Of a stretch of DNA of 64,000 nucleotides, positions 26,901 to 40,169 are shown piece by piece. The stretch is from positions 68,637,934-68,701,933 of the forward strand of contig NC_066313.1 in assembly GCF_022539315.1 (NCBI RefSeq), given 5' to 3'. Source of the stretch: Serinus canaria (lineage: Eukaryota > Chordata > Aves > Passeriformes > Fringillidae). The position numbers were made by a program, and so were the translations under genes. The number at the start of each line of letters is the position of its first letter. Position 1 is the stretch's first letter. The notes under the pieces were generated by a model. That model did no database searches. It was not told where the DNA came from and saw nothing but the letters and a program-made list of their open reading frames with translations.

Positions 26901-29648
26901 GACATTCTAAATGGGTTAATCTTGACAGCTGTCTCAATAAATAATATATGATAATTTAAATGCATAGAATGTATTATTTTACATATATGATGATGATAAC
27001 TTTTGCAAACATAAGTAAATTTATAGAAAATTAGCATCAAAATCTCTTTTGGAATGACTAATTTTTTCACTAACTGCAGCAATGTTGCAGTTAATACTTG
27101 TCAATCACAGTACATTAAACTGAACATTTCATATGAAATGCAATAACATGCCCTAACATTTGACACTAATAATAACAGCAGCTACAATAAGATTTTTATT
27201 TACATTTCATTATTTCCAACTTTGCTACAAACAGACTTTGAGGGAAGTCACTGAGGCTAATAGGAAAAAACATGAAAGACAATGTCATAATTTTCCTAAT
27301 TTTTCAGAATTTTTAGATTTATTTGACAAATATTGCAGAAATATGAATGTAAATTCTATTTTTTGGTTCCCCAAATGAACAGCAGTTCCAAGGAAGATAA
27401 GAGGAAGGAGTTAAATATATTGTTCTGTATTCATATTTATATTTGTAAGAGTATTTCAATTATGTTATCTTTTAAAGGTAGATAGTGATTAATAACCATG
27501 GGAAATCTCTTCCTAAATTTAACCCACTAAGAATTAGGCACCTAATCTAAGGTGGATGTCTATAAAGTCTGTGACCACTTAATACAATTTTGATTCCTAA
27601 TAATCCTGAATGCTACATATCCACCTCAGGTTGTGTGTTGAAAATTCCTCCTCAAAGTTAAACAAAATGGATTCTGTCCCTGTTCTCTTAGGATATATAA
27701 ATATTGATACAATACAATTTGAAATAAGAGCTGTTAAAAAAAAATTAATTCAGTCTGTATAGCTTGAAATCTTTAGTCAGCTTGACTGAACTCTTTTTAG
27801 TCACACTGTGTGGGATTCATCTGACCATATGAACACATGTGCAATGGCTGTCTAAGGAACTCTGGGTCACCTTCCTCTGAAGCATGTACCACTACTCTTC
27901 ATTCTACTGTGAAACCTTGGTTTAAACTGAGAAATCTAATTTTCAGACATGAAAATCTTCATGAAATAATTCTTGTCAAAGATGTCAAAGAACATGACAA
28001 ATATATATTGTAATAATCTTTGGAGGATTTGCCCACTATTTCCCTGATTTTTTTTTTCCATTTAATCCGACTTAACTAATATCTGTGTTAGTAAAACATT
28101 CATGTCTCATATGTCAACATCATTCTTTGAAAACTGTTATTGCATAGTTTTGATAGCCCTTCTTGATTAGCTTGAAATGGTTGTTCACATTTATTCAGCT
28201 AGGGCATTGATATGAGCACCAGTCAGAGGCATACAAATAGTACCAGCAGGGAATTCAGGAGACACAGATATAGATTGCAGAGGTCGAACCCTGTGATCAC
28301 AGAAACACTAAAGATTCTGTTACTGTTCTTGGTTATGGCTGTGGAATATTCTTAAAGTGAAGAACATCTCAGTTTGTCCTCACTAAAATGTTACAATCAA
28401 GGAAATGGCCATCACCTATTTAATCACTGAGGAAAGGTGTAGTTTACTTTCGAAATCAGCTGTCAAGCAATCCCTAGAATTGTGAAAGAGTGGCTGAAAG
28501 GAAAGCTTTAAGTTGAGCATATGAAAATATTCCTTCCATTATCTAATTCAGTTTTTAATTTTATTATGGATAGTATTAGAAAAATTATTTTGATCTAAAA
28601 TAATTTTTTCTCATTAATAATGAAAGAAACGCTTTCATCATCTTGAACTTGTGTTTCAAAAATTATTTGAGTGCCTGTGCAAAATCAAGGATTAAATCAA
28701 AATAAATGGAAATACCATTTTAGTGTCTAAATAAATCTCTGTGTTAGGAATACTCTCATGACTGAAATATTAAAATCAGGAATTTTATTCATCACATTTG
28801 CAATTGAAACTAAATTGGGACAAGGGGAGTGAAAATGCATTCTGTCAAGGAAGGTTTTATTGTTTGGACTCCATTACCAAAATGTATCACAGTAAGTCCC
28901 CAAAACACTTTAGGAGGAGGTTACCAGTGTGTGAAGCAGTAGCTTAATGATTTTAATCTGAAAAATAAAACCTGCAGTGTTTAAATCTGTGATGCTCAGA
29001 TGATGCTCAAACTTCAAATATAAAATATATGTAGAATTTACAAGTTACAGAGAAAAAATTGTTTTCCTCTGAAAGAGCTTTATCCAATATGGGAGAACAC
29101 TCTGGTAGATCACAGTTTTTTGGTGCAAGGAAAAGGCCATCTTTACAAAAGTGAATCTTGTGAATTTGAAAACTATGAAAGTTTAGACAAAAAAGATATG
29201 AGCAGAAATGTACCACAACAATTGGTAAATATTTGAGACATTTCCAAGGTAATCAATATCTGGAATTGCTAACTTTAATGTAAAAATAAATAGTGAAAAC
29301 CTACAAGCAAAAAATCTATACTTCCTGTGAAGCAAATGGAAAGAGGCTATAAAATATAAATGACACCTCTTTCCCCCAACATAGAGGCCTTCAGCATATA
29401 CAGACAAAAAATCATGTAGGTTTTATAAATAAATAATAACTAGACGCTAGAGGATGATGTAAATATGGAAAGGGATAGGAAAATGCAGTATAATTTTTCC
29501 AGAACAATGCTGCATTGTTTAATTTAACATAACTATAATTCCACAATTGCATACTAAAATAATTGAAAATAATAATGCTATTTATAAAAACATGCATATT
29601 AAATTTCATTTATTTTAATGATTTAATTCTTAGAAATTTATTAACTAG
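21000..29648. other. AT-rich noncoding stretch, no gene seen
   Basis: No exon, RNA gene or clear repeat is recognised in about 8.6 kb. Notable minor content is an A run at about 22490-22507, a 16-bp perfect palindrome at 24320-24335, TA-rich simple sequence at about 25625-25710, and a homeodomain/octamer-like AT-rich segment at about 22890-23010, discussed as a weak finding. Confidence 0.6.
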
Positions 29649-30113
29649 TACAGTATGGTAAGTTGAACTTGACTGGGTGACAGACCCCAGCCCAGCTGCT
29701 TTTCTACTCCCCTTCTTCATGGGAGGTGAAGGGGGGGATAAGATGCAAAAGTTTTCGGAACACAATAATTCATAGTTCAAATTTACCATCACTGGCAAAC
29801 AGACAAAGCTTGGGAAAAATTAGCTTAATTTATTGCCAGTTAAATGTAGAGTTGGATAGTGATAACCAAAGCAAAAACTAAAAACACCCTCCTTTCTTCA
29901 TTCCTTGCTTCCTGACTCTTCCATCTCCCCACCCCTTAACTCCAGCAGAGAGTGGGTGACTGTGGTCAGTCCACAACAGGACCTTGTCTGCATCTCCCTC
30001 CTCCTCACACTTGTGGCTCCTTTGCAGCAGACTGGCACCAGTCCCTGCCCTCTTCTCCACACGGCTACCCTGCAGCCCCCAACACACAAGACCTGACACA
30101 TGAACCCAACACA
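29649..30113 (-). mobile_element. Decayed avian ERV LTR, same family as the one at 43.7 kb
   Basis: The left part (about 29660-29750) matches the segment GTTGACCTTGGCTGG...ACTCCCC that begins this LTR family in antisense. The 29790-29870 part matches the stretch ending AATTTATT.CCA.TTAAAT...AGTGATAA. The 29930-30060 part matches GTGGTCAGTCCACAACAGG and a CTCCCTCCTCCTCACACTT block. The end ...TGAACCCAACACA is the reverse of the family's sense start, TGTATTGGGTTTGCATGG. The sense direction is therefore minus. It lacks roughly the middle part seen in the 43.7 kb copy and has few CpGs left, so it is old. Overlapping open frames on both strands here are shadows. Confidence 0.7.
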
Positions 30114-33100
30114 TCATCAAAGGTGGCAGTGTCATAACATGAGTGAATGAATGAAGGGTTGTGGAAAAAGAAGGGCAGAGCCTCTAGGTTGTTGTCTGTA
30201 ACCTGGACAGAGGACTACTGGGTCTAGTCATTAATTGTCAATTCAGGATGTATTAAAAATTTTATTTTTTTTCTAAATACTAAATAAATTCATATCTGGC
30301 TACAAAGTTGGCAATTTGGACATATATATGATGAGTGTACCATGCATTGACCCCAGTTTCCTGTGAGCAAAGAAATTTACTGCTACACTTGCATTGTTAT
30401 TACAATTGCATTTCTATTGCAATTGAATTACACGTATTGCATGTACCCTGAGAGTTAAAAGAAAATGGAAGCTGGCAGGTTGAAATAATGATTTTATAGA
30501 AGAGGAAGTAAATGGTGTTAATTTCCTCTCAGCACTCCATTTCCATCACTCATGGTGTCTCCTTCACTTGAAAATAGGATGGTCTTCAGGATCCACAGAA
30601 AAAACAAACTGGACATATCAGGCCATTTAATATCTTTCTTTAATATCTTTCTGCATACAATAAAAACACAAGCTCTCATATCCATTTACTGGTTTATCTT
30701 ATACATATTTTTACCTATAGATACTTTTCATAGTGTTTTTAAGACATATGTAATTACATATGCTAAAACATAACTGCAGAATGACTTTTGCATCTTCATA
30801 TTGTCTGTGAAATATATATAAATATCAATAAAGTAATTGAATTTAGCACAACTGTCTTAAAAATACATTTGAAAAGCATTTTAACTTCTGAATACTTTTC
30901 AGGATTTTTTTTTTTTTTAGTGCTTGCTATGAATTGGAGAAATAAGAATACTGTTCCTCTTGAGGCTTCGAATGTAATTTATTGATCTTTGTCACCTTTC
31001 CTACAGCTGAATTTTTCCCTACACATAGAGGAGTCTCACAGGAACTGATGCAACTGTCTTCTGCTAAGTATAGCCTATGATATGCCACGAAAAACAAGGT
31101 CTACCAATCTATGAGTAACTTTACACTGTTTCTGTCACACAAATCTGAGACAGCTCCACGACTGCTGCACCACTGTATCCTGTCAAGTAATGTGTAGATT
31201 TTGCCTGAAGTACAGAATTCATAAGCCAAAATAAACAGTAAAGAAGCAGTGAAGAGTTCTGCCAGACTGAATATTGAACTGCCAAGCACCAGTCTTCCCT
31301 CCTCTTTATCTATTCACTTAATTTCTGTTTTACTAATTTTGGCTATAAAGATTGGCAGCAATAGGAAGAACTGAAATTAAAGTGGCATGTATAGAGGAAG
31401 GAAACAAGTAATTAGGGGAATAAAAGGAGGCAACAGAATTTCCAGAACCTGGTATATTGAATTACTGGATAGGAATATTATCTATTTCAGAGAGCGTGAG
31501 ATAATAGCAAACTAAAATGAGACAATAGTATACTAAAACAATACAAAGGAATATTTGAGCATTCTATCTGCTTATTCTATAACAAAGTAGTCATGATAAT
31601 AGTATTCAAGTAGATGAAAGGTTGATGTGAATGTGAGGAAGATAAATTGTTTTACAAGTCTCCTGCAAATAACTTGCAAAATGGACTTAATTTACATTGA
31701 GAGATTCAGAAAAGAAAAACAAACAAAAAAGGCACAATCAAACAAAAAAAATCACATGCACAGACAAAAAACCCCAGCATAAAATCTACCAAACAGGAAA
31801 AAGCCTATTCAACTTCCTAAGTCTAGCTATAACTACATCCTAACTGATAGCTAACATGATAATTACCTGCCTCTACATTGTGTAGAATAAAACTATTTGA
31901 AAGATAAATTAATATTGATAGATAAATATTAATAAGTACACATTACTAAATTAAATATTAATCTCCCCCCAAAAAAACTTTGAAAGTCTTGTAACAGACA
32001 TGTTCTCTGCTTTAGATTAGCACCTACAGAGCAATTAAAGTTCTCACTAAGAATGCTTTTTGAGAAACATCAAACACACTGACTGAAATACTGCAGAGCA
32101 GAGCCCCAGCCACACACTAGTTTGATGATTCCAAGGCTATGACAGCCTAATGGTAGCACCTCTTCTTTCTGGCAGGTTATATTAACTTCAGTGACCACAT
32201 AATGGCAGGGAATGGGTTTGAAAAACATTTCTTGATCTTTCCTGAAATATCTTTCCGTGTATGTGTGTATATTAATTTATGTTTCTGTTTCAGCATGCTG
32301 CACAAGCTGGACAGAAAAGAGAACTCATCCTGGAGTATTACAGATAATGTTTTTTCCATAAGATAGGTGTAGTTTCTTCAAATGTAACCCCTCTTTCTGC
32401 CTTCATATCTCAACTTAACATATTTCTTAAGGCTAGAGATTGTGGGTGCCATGTGCCATGTCATTGAAATAATTAACACTTAGGGGTTGTAAACACACTT
32501 TTGAACCAGGGATGGTTAATATAGACTGACTGTCATCAGTGTCAGGTATTCCACACAGTGTTCATTTTTATTTCCACACATGATTTAATTCAGAGTTTCC
32601 AAATGTGTTTTATTTTTAATAACACCTTTTCTATTGTGGATTCATACAATTTCAATTCCTTGATAAAACAGCTCAAAATGCGAGCAACATTTTTGTATTC
32701 TTTGCATATGGTCAGACAGTGAGACCAAACGATGCAACGAAATGTGCATTTCTCATTTTCATTTCTCATCGTGTGCTACACAGGACAAATTTAAACAGTA
32801 AGATATGAAAATATAGTCTGATCCTTATCATTTATTAATAATTAACTGATACAGTTGCTGAAACTTAGGAAGACTTCTCATTTGTGGTAGAAATAGAAAA
32901 GATTTCTTTACTTCTTCCATATTCTCAAAGATATATTACACCTCACATTTCAAATCAGAGTATAAAAAGTGAGTTAGTGGGGTAACATACTTAGTTTAGT
33001 AGTACATTGAGCTCTGCTGTTGCTGTAGCAGGTAACTGCTGCCATGAAAGTTATTTTTTATCACTACCATTAATTGACCAAACTAAGATCAGGTTCAATT

Positions 33101-33588
33101 GCTTTTGAGTTTAAATATTTACAATCACTCCCGTTCTAGAAATGCTGATGCAACTTGTTTACTCATGAGTGAGATACAAGGGCTCTTATAGCAGGAAATT
33201 AAGTGTTCTAGGATACTTTTCCAGATTTTCCAGTAAGTGTGGACTAATTTTTACAGACTCTCTTGACATTAAATCCTGAATGTGTTTCAGCTTCCCTAGC
33301 TACATAGAGCTTTTATTCTTCTGTTTGTTTTTTGGTTTATATTCTTGTTGCCATGACCACCTGAAACTTTCATATGGGAAAAAAACAATTTCGCTTTCCT
33401 ATATTTTTCATCATCTTATGTATCATTAAAAATGTTCTTACCCCTTTTTTTTACCCTCATAAAATACCTTCTGGTATTTTAAGTATAAATTCCAAGTAAC
33501 TTGTTTTTTAAAGTAATTAATCTTCAAAGTTCAGTGTAGGTAAAAGTGGAGGGATAGAGTGTAAGAAAATAAAGACAGTGCAGAAGGT
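30114..33588. other. AT-rich noncoding sequence, nothing recognised
   Basis: No exon, RNA gene or repeat family is recognised. Simple A-rich and AT-rich tracts are present but none is long. Confidence 0.6.
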
Positions 33589-33812
33589 AGTCTCGTACCT
33601 GAGGAGTTGCCACTACTAATCACCAAAGATTAGGAACAGGCCTGCCCTTAATAGGCCACAGCTTTGTCCAATAAGAAGAGTACTACAAAAGAGTGGGTTA
33701 GCTGCTTGGGGAGAGGGTTGGAGTTGTTGGCTGTGAAGGAGTCAGTGCTGTGAGGAGCTGCCCATGAGAAATCATCAAGAGGGTATGAGAGCTTTGTAAT
33801 GAGAAGAAAACA
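33589..33812 (+). mobile_element. Candidate LTR fragment with promoter-like signals
   Basis: A G+C-richer block stands out from AT-rich surroundings. It contains ACAGGCCTGCCCTTAATAGG, then a CCAAT box at 33668-33672 and a weak TATA-like CTACAAAAGA about 15 bp further on. A purine-rich leader (GGGGAGAGGGTTGGAG) follows. This order (CCAAT, TATA, leader) is typical of a U3/R region, and the wording resembles passerine LTR sequences I have seen. Ends are not defined and no target duplication was found. It could alternatively be a fragment of a host promoter or another repeat. Confidence 0.45.
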
Positions 33813-34039
33813 GGTAACCTGAACTTTAGCTATAAAACATCCTTTCTCTTTCTGAAGACTTTTTTTGAAAAATCTAAGTGTGAATTATAAGCATAAAATT
33901 CTATAGTTTTATCTATGTGTTTATTTGTGGACTGCTTTCACACTGATGCAATACTCATTAAATATCACTTAATTGTTGTAGCAGCACCAAGGCCTTCCTT
34001 ATTATTCTCTAATGCCATTGAGGCCTTTTAGATGACTTT
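33813..34039. other. Noncoding sequence, nothing recognised
   Basis: This short AT-rich spacer between the candidate LTR and the CR1 relic has no signal I can name. Confidence 0.55.
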
Positions 34040-34300
34040 TAGCAATCTCCAAGGACACAAATTCCACACTTTCTATAAAAACTTCCTCTAATACTGCATC
34101 ACTTCCATGGTGAGACAGATTTTCTATACAGACATAGTTTCACAGGATTTTTAGATTTGTGTTTATTTTCTCTCATCCTTCTGCTGTCCACCTTGGAGAA
34201 AAGTCTTCCTGTCACCACTATGATGTTCTATTAGGTAGCTGCAAAAAGAAAAGGAAAAAGCCCGTCTGATCTTCTAAAGGTAGAGAAACCCTTAGTTTTC
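34040..34300 (-). mobile_element. Old CR1 LINE relic (3' part of ORF2), antisense
   Basis: The antisense wording of CR1 is visible: AATCTCCAAGGACACAAATT near the start, CATGGTGA near 34108, CTCATCCTTCTGCTGTCCACC near 34175-34195, then GAGAAAAGTCTTCCTGTC and TTAGGTAGCTGCAA. These follow the order of the CR1 3' coding region read in reverse. The copy is highly diverged and no frame survives. Confidence 0.5.
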
Positions 34301-35939
34301 TCAAGTGTTAAGGAAACTTCCCAGGCTCTGGCAGTCCCACTTCCAAAAGTGTAAGTTTCATAGCTCAATTTGAGATGCTTTGCTTAGCTAATTCTCATCA
34401 GAACAGGCTTAAAATGAGAGAAAAGCACATAAGACATCTACATTTGACAACCAAGTAAAAATTCAATCTAAAAAAATTAAATTTTTGTAATGAAAGCATA
34501 TTTTGCTCTATGTCTCCTTTGCATTCAGCATATGTTTTGAAAATCTTACATGTAAAACAAAAGAAATATGTGTAAGAAATCCAAAACTGATTTTTAAGCA
34601 AAAAAAAGTTTATTTTTATTATCAATCAATTTTGTCTGTGATTTATTACAGTTAATGTTTCTTTTTTACCTTTGACCATGATCATAAGCTTACAATCATC
34701 ACCTGAATATTCATTTTCATGTTGGAGACAGTGGCACTAAGACAAGAGCTCTGTTGCTTTGTTCTTTAATTTTTTTTAGAAGTTTTAGAAGATTCAGGTT
34801 GTCCCTCTGGGTACATATCTGTTACAAAAGCTCAGCATGAATGGTCAATAACAGTGTTTTAGTTGTTTGGGGGGAAAATATATTATTGAAAATGTTGCAC
34901 TATTTCTGCCATCATGTAACAAACAACAAGTTACCCAAATAGCTAGAAGTCCTGTACAATATGAGCCTAATGTATCACAATAGAGGGCTGTAATCCACTT
35001 ACAGATTCCTAGATAGGTCAAAGAAATATAAATAAATAATCCTTTGACTGAAGGGTTTAGTTTGGGTTTTTTTTGTTTTTTTTTCCAATTTCTCCTAATG
35101 TGTTAGTTCTGTGGATGCTGCTCTACAAAGTCTGAAATGACCTTTTTCAGTCCTAGTTTGAATTAGTATATTAAGAGCAGCAATTCTGCAGTCCCAAGAC
35201 TGATGATGCTGTAATTTTCCAGCCTAATCAAACTGAACTTCAAACATATTTAAAACAATTCTATTGAAGTTACTGTCTCAGAAGTGTTTTTGCAATATGT
35301 GTGAATTACGCATGAGGACATGACCATTAGACAAGTGCTTGTCAAGCTCATTGGAAATTAAATAAAGGATGATACTTCCCTAAGGTAGCAGCTCATGTGA
35401 ACCTTGTCCCAGTCTTTGATCGTATTTCAAACTTACCTGAGTAAAAACCAGAAAAGAAATAGAAAATCTAAGCAAAATCTAACTTTTTTAAAGTCATCAT
35501 TGGCAGCTCATGCCAGCTATTAAACTTGAGAAGCAAAGAATAATTAAAATTAGTCTCCATCCACTCACACAGCCCACACATCTCCATGTACAACTACCAT
35601 CATGCCAAAGGGCCAAGATGACATTGAAACTATTGCACATCTCTCAGTACTTGGAGAAATCAACAAGCTGGAGTGAATAATCTGATTTTCCAAGACCCTG
35701 GTGCTAACACTTTTACTGTCATGTGTGTGTTATTTACAGACCGTGTGTATATGGAGGGGATAGAGAAATTATTAACAACCTGCTATTCCCACCTTACTCA
35801 TATCTCAGTTTTTATGTCACTGAGTAGGCTAGATCTCTTGTTGAGGTTACCTCACTTTATATTGCCTTGTGTCAACAGACAACACCATAATACCTTCATA
35901 ATCTTAGTCATTATGTAAACAGAATTGACATTATCTTGA
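34301..35939. other. AT-rich noncoding sequence, nothing recognised
   Basis: No exon or repeat is recognised. A partial direct repeat of the adjacent CR1 end (35900-35927) lies at the right edge. Confidence 0.55.
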
Positions 35940-36030
35940 CAGAATCTTAGTCGTTATTCTACAGAATTGTTGAAGTCGGGAGTCCTCTGGAGACTGCATA
36001 GTCCATACCAACTAACCCAAGAGGAGTCAG
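35940..36030 (-). mobile_element. CR1 LINE 3' terminus, antisense
   Basis: ACAGAATTGTTGAAGTCGGG then AGTCCTCTGGAGACTGCATA then GTCCATACCAACTAACCCAA correspond to the reverse of the CR1 3' end, whose antisense consensus reads CAGAATGGTTGAGGTTGG, ACCTCTGGAGATCATCTAG, TCCAACCCC. A near-duplicate of the terminal unit sits just to the left. Confidence 0.6.
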
Positions 36031-36149
36031 TTAAATTTTCAATCCCCCTCACTCTCTACTTATCAAATCTATACTTCATCAGATAGCTTCAGTATTACAT
36101 TATTACAAGCCTTAATAAAATAAAAATAGTATTCAATGCTCTCCCATCA

Positions 36150-36298
36150 CACAGAACCAATCCATTCATCATAGAAGGCCATGTCATAGGCTAAGCGTTA
36201 TCTCTAACCCATAAATTCCTGCTATTAACTCCCATTCTCTTCTTGTCCTTCATATCCTTGGAATCAAGGAGAAATTCTCTCCCACTGCCAAGACAAAA
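36150..36298 (-). mobile_element. CR1 LINE reverse-transcriptase segment, antisense
   Basis: Antisense CR1 wording is clear: CATCATAGAAGGCCATGTCA near 36168, then CTTGTCCTTCATATCCTTGG at 36242-36261, then ATCAAGGAGAAATTCTCTCC. In CR1 this encodes the stretch between the YRPVSLTS motif and the DFSKAFD block. With the 3' end at 35940-36030 in the same orientation, it is probably one element with a large internal deletion, or two adjacent fragments. Confidence 0.65.
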
Positions 36299-39200
36299 AC
36301 ATCTAACTGAATCCCATTTTTTCCTATTGTCAGCTGTGACTTAAAGGATATTTGATGGAGATACTAATGAAAACTGACATAAGTTAGATTTTCCAGAACA
36401 GGAACAAGACTGTAGTTAGATGACACCTGCAAGGGGTTTTAAGCAAACATGAGTGTAAAGGCCATTTTTGTAGTAAGAACTCTGAATTTCGTTTAGTTCT
36501 CTGTTTTCTCTTTTTTCACAGTTTAGCCAGTTTCTCTCTTGATTAGACATCTTGTCTACAGCTCATTTCAGACACAATACTCACAATATTTCTACTTACA
36601 TCTTCCCACTCAAGCCCTTCTGTTACTGCATTTGTAGGCCATGTTACCTTTTGGTGTCTGCTCTGTAGTGTTAAACACTGTGTTATTCTATCAAAGGTTC
36701 AAATCATCAGCCATATAGAAGATAATTAGAATAAATAAATTCTGATTATTTTATTAGAAAAAAAACAGATGCATCAGATGCAATACTGTAGGCATTAAAT
36801 TCCCTTTTAAATCTCAGAGAACAATAACAACAAATCTGACAAGAGAAAATTGAGTGCTAGAAGAGATGAAGCTGGTAAAAGGGAAAGGAAGGAATTTGGT
36901 CATGCAGAGGTGGGAAGAAAGTCAGAATTTTTAACAATAACAGCTGAACTTATTTCAAGGAACTGGAATGCTAAAATAAACAAGTTTGTGAGCTGCATAA
37001 CAAATGAAAAAAAAACTATTACAAATTTCTTTAATATGTACATTCACTAAAAATAATTGGTGAAATTACATATAAACATTATTTGCAAAACCAAGAAATG
37101 CAAATACCAAAGCTCACTGTTTTATGTCAGACATATTATCATAAAATCACTAATGTGAAGGTATCTGAATATAAATAGTTCAAGAAAATGCTCTTAATTC
37201 TGATAATCTGAAGTCAAACTAGTGCTAATTAGTCCAGTTTGATCATTCTGTGTTTAAATACACCCAAATGTCAGCTGCAGAACATTCAGCACCTCTTAAG
37301 TGTTCTCATCTTATCATTATTTCCATTTCATGTGTTTTCCTTATAGCATTACTTCTAAATCTAACTTAAGTTCTTATGCTAATTTATGCTAACTAATGCA
37401 GCCTTAGACCTGTGTAAAATTGTCAAATACATATAAGGATCTTAACTGAAACAAAGTGTTTCAGCATTTTCTTGACCTGTACCAGGATACTCCATATCTG
37501 ATAAATTGTTGCAGTTTTTCTGTGAAAATCATCCTGATATGTAATGCTGCTCCAAGTAATATCACTTCAAGCTCATAATATATTTATGTATATGTTTTAT
37601 CTTGAACTATGGTCCTTACAATAAGAGTAACCTGGGTAGCTGGGAGGCAGCGGGGTAGTGTAAATATATGTCTGAAAAGGCATGCTGACTCAGAACCTGT
37701 TTGTAAGACCATGATCTGTGGGATCATGACTGCATGATCTCCTAAATCAAAATATATCCTTATATCCTTGGTCAGAGACTTCTTTTTCTTTTCTGTTTAT
37801 TTTTTCCCATTTTTAAGTGATTTTTATGTGTTTGTGCAATTCACTTCCATCACCACCTAGAGTAATGATAAATGTCTTCAACTCAGTCCTCAAATGGCCT
37901 TTGTTAAAACTGCAGTGCAAACATCAATTGACATTTTGAAGGTCATGACCAATCCCATTTAAAAGTAAGATTAAATAAAAGTTCAATTCCTAATCCAAAA
38001 CAAAAGTGCAGAGTTCACAAAATGTTACTAACAGCTATATTGTAGACACAATTAATTCTAGTATCTGAATCTCAGGACGAAGCCCATCTTTAGAGACCTG
38101 TATCTTATTTTATGTAAGATATATTTACATTTTATACATTTCATTGTAGCATTTACAAATCAAGAATAAAAGTTCTTGTGATAAAATAGTGTTATATTCA
38201 GATGTTGCTTTTCTTTGCTCAGCTCTTTTCTATCAGGAAATATGCAGCACCTACTTATAAATTTTAAAAGTTTTTTCACAGTGGATTCTTTACAAGGTGT
38301 TAATGCCTTTATGTACTGTTCATTCTTGTAAACTCCCTGTAATTTCAAATTGTAATTGTCAAAAATGATGTACATGAAGTAGCAATGGTAAAGACAAATT
38401 TTAATAGGTATGGAGAAATATCCTATTCTAAATAACAGGGACTTGAAAAGAATGATGTATGGAGTTTAATTTATGACCAGATTTTAAAAAATCAATCCCA
38501 AAAGCCAACAAAAACAACAAAAGCCCCAACCAAAGACCAAAGAGCATACATGCTACTCTTTATTGTATAGAATGTAAGCTGTTATACAAAAGACAGCATT
38601 AGTTCCAGAATGGAGAAAAATAATTAAGAATGCTCCCAGTATTTCTTTAATAGCTTATGTTTCCACAAAGAAATATTTTCTGGGCAGGGTTTTTTTAATA
38701 ACATCAGCATTTTTTGAAGTTTGGCAGATTTTTGAAAATGGGCACTGCCTCAGCTAGAGTAGATGCAAGAATGAAGAGAAAAATCCACAAAAAATGTTAG
38801 ATGATAATTTGCAGAGGAAATGGAAAAATGAATATAAAACAATTATTTTAAAATATGAAGTTAGGGCTGTGTGAAATTTGGTTAATTCTGAATCTGTATT
38901 TAGGTTGAATGCCCACGTAAAACCTTTTTTTAGATTTCTCGAATCACTTTTGAGCCTGGTTCCTTAGTATCTAGGGCATTGATTGTACAGGAAGCGACCC
39001 AAAGATATTTTGCAACACAAGTTGAATTACAAACACTTTACAGAAGCAGTGGGAGGCATTGTAACTCAAGTAGTGTTGAGGGTCTTGTAAAGCCATCTGG
39101 CCAGTTAAAATTATAAGGGAGGAAATGATGAATAGTTGGTCCCTCACCCACAAATGCACTGTTTATCTCTAACCCAGTTTAACAAACACTTAAACTAGAT

Positions 39201-40169
39201 TTAGGATGCCATGAAAGTTATCACAAATGAAAAGGAATGTGAAGCAAGAGATGACTTTAATCTGCAATGGACAGCCAGACACCTGTTTTTGAAAAAAGTA
39301 ACCAGTTTTGTACACCCCCTCACAGGTTACACAAGGAACTGCTGTGGAAGAATACAGAGAAGAAATTAACAAGCTGTGCAGTCCTGGCCTAAGATCATCT
39401 AAGAAGAGTACCAGGACCCAGGAAAATGCATTGGACCTCAGCTTTTTTTCTGGGGATGGGGAAGATGTGATCAACAACTTCTTAAACTAAGATTAAGTGA
39501 TATCTTTGTAAGAGATGTAGAGCTAAATTGACACACTGTATTTTATAAAGCTAGCCCACAGGTGACAGGTTGTACTACTATATCTGCCATTTGTATGTGT
39601 GTTATGGTGAGTCAGAGCACCTATTTGTTGCTACTGCAGGATTCCTTTGACCATTTTCTGAAGAAAGTACCTAGAGAGTGCACCCAAAATATTTTCTCAG
39701 AGTATTGATTCTGTAAGTGGAAGCATTCCTCCGGCAGTATGAGCAGGAGAGCATTCCAGATCTTGTATGCTCTAGCAGAAGTGATAAAAGGAAGGTCTTT
39801 GGAGGAACTGAGGAATGGGAGGGCCTCATGCCTTTTCCAGAGTGTTGATCCCCCTTGTAGGTGGCATGCTGAAAGAATAATTAGAGTACACTGTATACAA
39901 TTTGTCATGAAATGCAAAAAAAGACTCTTATCTTTATCCTCTTTGTTTTCAAGGTTATTACTGAGCAAAGAGTAAATAGGCATGAATAGAGGCAAATTAA
40001 GTAAATCTTCAAAATTGCAAAGGTTAAATCTCTGCAGTGTTCAAAAGCTGTTTCTAGTATGAAGCATTTAAATTTGAAACTAATTTACGCAATCAAGGTG
40101 GGTGAAAAAATGTAACTGTGAGATATAGTTATGTCAGATCAAAAATCACAACTATGTACTATGAGAGGC
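36299..40169. other. AT-rich noncoding stretch with one unexplained richer block
   Basis: No exon or known RNA is recognised. The part at about 39240-39880 is somewhat richer in G+C and has short open frames on both strands. Some phrases (GAGCATTCCAGATCTTG) vaguely resemble an old sauropsid repeat, but I cannot name it. Confidence 0.55.

Noticed and set aside
39621..39995. 124-codon minus-strand open frame
   Set aside because: There is no recognisable domain and a competing 78-codon frame lies on the opposite strand. It is treated as part of the unexplained block.
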